Origin: a virus
Strand: one strand, 5' to 3'
DNA length: 52,611 nt
IMG/VR virus record: IMGVR_UViG_3300046660_000329
Location: 1 to 52,611 of that record
How positions within the stretch are numbered: position 1 is the stretch's first letter; the number at the start of each line of letters is the position of its first letter. Of the stretch, positions 50,344-52,611 are shown one piece after another. The position numbers and the translations under genes are program-made. The notes below the pieces were generated by a model. That model ran no database searches. It was not told the DNA's origin and saw nothing but the letters and a program-made list of their open reading frames with translations.

Positions 50344-50550
50344 ATGAGCAGTGAAATCCGCCGCCTGGAGATCACCTACACCACCGCCGACACCGACAAG
50401 CAGCACGCCCGGGGTCTGTCGGTATGGGAGCAGATGAGCCACGACGAGATCAGCGAAGACCTCGCAGGCGCCCTGAACCAGGCTCTGAAGACCTGGTACG
50501 CCCGGGTAGGACACCGGTACCTGGCATGCGAGCCGGAAGGGTTCGCGTAA
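50344..50550 (+). CDS. Small protein of unknown function
   Basis: 68 residues with CAGGAGACCACCG before ATG. MSSEIRRLEITYTTADTDKQ, then EQMSHDEISEDLAGALNQAL and end RYLACEPEGFA. A strand and an acidic helix. Ends the four-gene string 49518-50550 that lies behind the promoter at 48945. Confidence 0.55.
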   Translation: MSSEIRRLEITYTTADTDKQHARGLSVWEQMSHDEISEDLAGALNQALKTWYARVGHRYLACEPEGFA

Positions 50551-50557
50551 CACCACT

Positions 50558-50590
50558 GGACGGCTTACAGCGGGTGTAGTCTGGCCGTCC
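50558..50590 (+). terminator. Hairpin after the four-gene string
   Basis: GGACGGC (50558-50564) and GCCGTCC (50584-50590), then TCCCTCTC. A 19-base loop. First of two hairpins. Confidence 0.55.
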
Positions 50591-50619
50591 TCCCTCTCGG
50601 GGCGGATGGATTGATCACG

Positions 50620-50673
50620 GAAAAGAGTCTCTCCGGTTGGGCCTAGGAACTCACGGCCGGAGGGGCTCTTTTC
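50620..50673 (+). terminator. Long-stem terminator
   Basis: GAAAAGAGTCTCTCCGG (50620-50636) with CCGGAGGGGCTCTTTTC (50657-50673), 17 pairs with two G-T, 20-base loop, ending in TTTTC. Thirteen bases before the next promoter. Confidence 0.8.
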
Positions 50674-50685
50674 TGCTGTCCGGGG

Positions 50686-50725
50686 TTGTGTCGGCACACC
50701 GAGGCATGCTAGGGTAGATATATCA
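50686..50725 (+). promoter_or_regulatory. Cassette promoter TTGTGT-N18-TAGGGT
   Basis: TTGTGT (50686-50691), 18 bases, TAGGGT (50710-50715) with TGC, AGATATATCAAG. Confidence 0.85.
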
Positions 50726-50751
50726 AGCCGGACACCACCAGGGAGACCGAA

Positions 50752-50943
50752 ATGATCGAGACGCCCATCCTCAACGACATGATCAACACCCCGGCGGAGT
50801 GCGACCTCGGATACGACGGCTGCGAGGGAACGGCGACGCAGTACATCGACCACCCGACCGGAGAGGCGCTGGGAGAGGACACCTGGGGCATGGTCTGGGT
50901 ATGCGACGGGCCGTGTGCGTACCAGGCGGCGCGGGAGTCCTGA
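50752..50943 (+). CDS. Small protein with four cysteines, cassette gene
   Basis: 63 residues, GGGAGACCG before ATG. CDLGYDGCEG and VCDGPCAY give CxxxxxxC and CxxxC pairs around the acidic core, likely one zinc. Acidic overall (PTGEALGEDTWGMVWV). Similar Cys layouts occur in zinc-binding phage proteins of unknown role. Single-gene cassette. Confidence 0.6.
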   Translation: MIETPILNDMINTPAECDLGYDGCEGTATQYIDHPTGEALGEDTWGMVWVCDGPCAYQAARES

Positions 50944-50963
50944 TCAACCCGATACACCAAGAG

Positions 50964-50989
50964 CCCTCCGGAAAACCCCGGAGGGTTTT
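50964..50989 (+). terminator. Cassette terminator
   Basis: CCCTCCGG (50964-50971), loop AAAACC, CCGGAGGG (50978-50985), TTTTC. GATACACC precedes. Confidence 0.88.
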
Positions 50990-51002
50990 CTCGTGCCCGG
51001 GA

Positions 51003-51042
51003 TTGCACACCGCCGGTTCGACATGCTAGGGTAGATACATCA
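51003..51042 (+). promoter_or_regulatory. Cassette promoter TTGCAC-N18-TAGGGT
   Basis: TTGCAC (51003-51008), 18 bases, TAGGGT (51027-51032) with TGC, AGATACATCAG. Confidence 0.85.
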
Positions 51043-51073
51043 GCAAGGGACACCACCACCGAGGAGACCCAAA

Positions 51074-51268
51074 ATGACCACCACCCTCACCGCCATCGCC
51101 GCCGGTAACGCCATCGCCCGGGTCCGTATCATCCTGGACAAGCTCGGAGCCTCCTACACCGTGCAGCCCGGCCTGTACCAGTCGAAGATCGCCGTGAACG
51201 CCGCGTCGACCCTTCAGGCGAAGATCGTCCGAGCCAAGCTGAGCCAGATCGTTCTGGTCGCTGGCTGA
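51074..51268 (+). CDS. Small protein, cassette gene
   Basis: 64 residues with CGAGGAGACCC before ATG. MTTTLTAIAAGNAIARVRII, LDKLGASYTVQPGLYQSKIA, VNAASTLQAKIVRAKLSQIV: an alpha-beta pattern with repeated Ala helices and no cysteine. Could be a small ferredoxin-like fold. Single-gene cassette. Function unknown. Confidence 0.58.
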   Translation: MTTTLTAIAAGNAIARVRIILDKLGASYTVQPGLYQSKIAVNAASTLQAKIVRAKLSQIVLVAG

Positions 51269-51281
51269 CCCTGATACGCCA

Positions 51282-51310
51282 AGCCCCCTGGGAAATCCCG
51301 GGGGGCTTTT
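51282..51310 (+). terminator. Cassette terminator
   Basis: AGCCCCCTGGG (51282-51292), AAAT, CCCGGGGGGCT (51297-51307, one G-T), TTTT. GATACGCC precedes. Confidence 0.88.
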
Positions 51311-51313
51311 GTG

Positions 51314-51353
51314 TTGCTGCGCCCAAGTCTGATGTGCTAGGGTAGATACACCA
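51314..51353 (+). promoter_or_regulatory. Cassette promoter TTGCTG-N18-TAGGGT
   Basis: TTGCTG (51314-51319), 18 bases, TAGGGT (51338-51343) with TGC, AGATACACCAG. Last promoter of the array in this window. Confidence 0.82.
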
Positions 51354-51382
51354 GAAGGAAACACCACACCGAGGAGATTCCC

Positions 51383-51757
51383 GTGACCACGAACTACATC
51401 GAAGCCCCCGCCGGAGCCCTCGGCAAGGACATCCCCGCCAACTACCTGATCAAGGTCGGCGGCAAGGAGACCCTCACCACCGGAACCGTCCAGAGCGTCC
51501 GCCGCGTCGGTGAGATGAAGATCGAAGTCACCCTCAAGCACCGCAAAACCGGAGAAATCCACACCAACATCCTGGACGCCCGCCAGACCGTCCACGTATG
51601 GGCGATCTTCCTCCAGGACAGCTACACCCAGGAAGTCCAGAACGGGCTCCCCTGGGACGGTGTAGGCGAAATCTGGACCGAGGGCCTGGTGAAGCAGCTG
51701 CGAGACCGCCTGAAGTCGAACATGTGGACGTTCTCGGGTATGCCGATCGAAGCCTGA
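51383..51757 (+). CDS. Protein of unknown function, cassette gene
   Basis: 124 residues from GTG 51383 with CGAGGAG before it. Residues 20-75 beta-rich (YLIKVGGKETLTTGTVQSVR, MKIEVTLKHRKTGEIHTNIL), then an aromatic part (AIFLQDSYTQEVQNGLPWDG) and helix GLVKQLRDRLKSNMWTF. No family recognised. Followed by a terminator-like hairpin and then a tight string of small genes. Confidence 0.58.
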   Translation: MTTNYIEAPAGALGKDIPANYLIKVGGKETLTTGTVQSVRRVGEMKIEVTLKHRKTGEIHTNILDARQTVHVWAIFLQDSYTQEVQNGLPWDGVGEIWTEGLVKQLRDRLKSNMWTFSGMPIEA

Positions 51758-51772
51758 TACACCCCGCCGCGC

Positions 51773-51796
51773 CCCCCAGGGACCTCCTGGGGGCTT
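51773..51796 (+). terminator. Weak cassette terminator
   Basis: CCCCCAGG (51773-51780), GACCT, CCTGGGGG (51786-51793), CTTC. No T-run of four. GATACACC lies just before it, as in the other cassettes. Confidence 0.6.
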
Positions 51797-51818
51797 CCCG
51801 CTACCACCAGGACACACC

Positions 51819-51968
51819 GTGACCGCACGGGCAACCCTTCACTACGCCTCCATCCGCCTGTACCGCCTACGCCTTTTCCACGGCCGGTGGTACCCCACCA
51901 CGTACGAACAGCCCCTGCATGGCCGCCCCTACGGCGCAGTCAAGCTCACCCGGGAGAAACGCCGATGA
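51819..51968 (+). CDS. 49-residue basic protein
   Basis: GTG 51819 with ACCAGGACACACC before it. Product MTARATLHYASIRLYRLRLF, HGRWYPTTYEQPLHGRPYGA, VKLTREKRR: Arg/Tyr-rich. Stop overlaps the next ATG (ATGA), which supports translation. Function unknown. Confidence 0.5.
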   Translation: MTARATLHYASIRLYRLRLFHGRWYPTTYEQPLHGRPYGAVKLTREKRR

Positions 51969-52150
51969 CCCAAACCCGTGAACGCCGCATGTACCTGTAC
52001 TGGAAGGCGTTGAAGCACGACCGGGAGTACATCCACGGCTGGCACAAGGGCTGGCTCCCCGGGCGCCTGATGATGACGGCCCGACAGTTCAAGACACCGA
52101 TCCGAGAAGTCCGCGACATCCTGGATGCCCAGAAAGGCCCCACACCGTGA
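51965..52150 (+). CDS. 61-residue basic protein
   Basis: ATG 51965 coupled to the previous gene, which has AGAAACGCCG before it. MTQTRERRMYLYWKALKHDR, EYIHGWHKGWLPGRLMMTAR, QFKTPIREVRDILDAQKGPT: amphipathic helices, the last resembling a small HTH (TARQFKTPIREVRDIL). A DNA-binding role is possible. Overlaps the next GTG by four bases. Confidence 0.55.
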   Translation: MTQTRERRMYLYWKALKHDREYIHGWHKGWLPGRLMMTARQFKTPIREVRDILDAQKGPTP

Positions 52151-52443
52151 CCTTTGCATCCGAATCCCCGGAAGACGCCGCCTGGTACGCCCTCACAGGA
52201 CTGCAACGCCGCCTGGTGGAGAACTACATGGCCGCCATGGAGGATCACCTGTCCCAATCCGACTCCCTGCTGGACCGGCCGAACGCGCTCACCCTCATGT
52301 TCATGTTCGACGTCGAACCGGAAGACGCCATGGCCGCAGCCAACTGGTTCGCCCGGATTGACGCTGAGGACCGCATGAGGGACCGAGTCAACGCAATCCT
52401 CCGCACCGGGGAAGCCCAGATGGGGGGCTCCGATGGCTCGTAA
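52147..52443 (+). CDS. Helical protein of unknown function
   Basis: 98 residues from GTG 52147. Helical and acidic: DAAWYALTGLQRRLVENYMA, NALTLMFMFDVEPEDAMAAA and RIDAEDRMRDRVNAILRTGE. A four-helix bundle is likely. In the same coupled string as its neighbours. Function unknown. Confidence 0.52.
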   Translation: MTFASESPEDAAWYALTGLQRRLVENYMAAMEDHLSQSDSLLDRPNALTLMFMFDVEPEDAMAAANWFARIDAEDRMRDRVNAILRTGEAQMGGSDGS

Positions 52444-52611
52444 GATGCCCCGATTCATCTGCCCCGGCTGCAAACGGGATGTCGCCGGGCTGCCCACCAA
52501 ACGGATCGGATACGCCTCCCTGGCGGATCACAAGAAGGAGCGCCGCGCTCTGGTGCTGTGCGGGTGGTCGGAGTCGCACGTGCCGTTGAAGGACGCTAGG
52601 GCGTGGCAGGA
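52433..52611 (+). CDS. Zinc-binding small protein, cut by window end
   Basis: ATG 52433 overlaps the previous gene by 11 bases; no stop before 52611, so only 59 residues are seen. MARKMPRFICPGCKRDVAGL has a CxxC, then RALVLCGWSESH with another Cys. Likely a zinc ribbon, related in style to the small zinc proteins at 20587 and 22407. Continues outside the window. Confidence 0.5.
   Translation, partial: MARKMPRFICPGCKRDVAGLPTKRIGYASLADHKKERRALVLCGWSESHVPLKDARAWQ

Larger units (their letters stand above)
46420..51796 (+). repeat. Array of repeated promoter-ORF-terminator cassettes
   Basis: Ten promoters in 5 kb share the core TGCTAGGGTAGATAYATCA; nearly all ORFs carry GACACCAC...GAGGAG in the leader, GATACACC after the stop and an AGCCCTCCGG-type terminator. 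The conserved flanks are DNA repeats on either side of unrelated ORFs, a layout that would let homologous recombination swap single genes. Confidence 0.75.

Noticed and set aside
1-52611. CRISPR array
   Set aside because: The repeated sequences (promoter core, terminators, iterons) are not direct repeats of 25-40 bases with regular unique spacers, and no cas genes other than a Cas4-like nuclease of phage recombination type are present.
1-52611. Integrase, attachment site or repressor for lysogeny
   Set aside because: No tyrosine or serine recombinase motif found in any gene. HTH and RHH proteins exist but none can be named an immunity repressor from sequence alone.

Overview
The window is a high-GC double-stranded DNA phage genome segment of the siphovirus (long non-contractile tail) type. 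The host is most likely Streptomyces or a close actinobacterium. Reasons are the codon use, the many GTG starts, a capsid-to-tail gene order with a tape measure protein of about 1,570 residues, an r1t-like holin, SNF2-type helicase, ThyX, PolA-type polymerase, a Sak4-like RecA-fold ATPase, -10 boxes of the actinobacterial TAGnnT form, and a small zinc protein that resembles the Streptomyces DUF7455 family. Terminase large subunit, portal and major capsid protein are not in the window and should lie upstream. I see no integrase, excisionase, ParA/ParB or recognisable immunity repressor, so lysogeny is not supported by this window alone.

Layout. 0-3.3 kb: head-tail connectors, tail terminator, major tail protein and tail assembly chaperones with a -1 frameshift. 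3.4-14.1 kb: tape measure and minor tail proteins, ending in two tandem paralogues with swapped C-termini. 14.1-16.0 kb: small genes, a lysozyme-like/LysM protein, a holin and a zinc protein. 16.0-28.3 kb: replication, recombination and nucleotide genes (SNF2 helicase, RuvC-like resolvase, HTH protein, Cas4-like nuclease, SLOG protein, ThyX, dATP/dGTP diphosphohydrolase-like protein, Sak4-like ATPase, probable ssDNA-binding protein, PolA). 28.3-29.0 kb: a non-coding stretch rich in hairpins. 29.0-35.6 kb: small genes plus a deaminase, an FmdB-like zinc protein, a papain-fold peptidase and a thermonuclease-like protein. 35.8-40.7 kb: two tail fibre/spike genes with a shared N-terminal module. 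40.7-44.0 kb: accessory genes, including four on the minus strand. 44.0-46.4 kb: a primase/helicase-type ATPase followed by an iteron-rich probable replication origin. 46.4-52.6 kb: an array of very small genes, most in their own promoter-ORF-terminator cassette.

The most unusual feature is the expression architecture. A sequence close to TGCTAGGGTAGATAYATCA, an extended -10 (TGnTAGGGT) with a conserved downstream part, recurs before about twenty genes. In the right arm it has a TTGnnn -35 box at 16-18 bp, a 5' UTR with a GACACCAC...GAGGAG element, a single small ORF, and a near-identical terminator (AGCCCTCCGG family). In three places the same motif lies so close to the start codon that the mRNA should be leaderless or nearly so. 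In several places the -35 box lies in the loop of the preceding terminator. The iterons at 45.8-46.1 kb use CTGCTAG, which shares TGCTAG with the promoter motif.

Functions are read from motifs and gene context; no database search was possible. Many small genes are honest unknowns.
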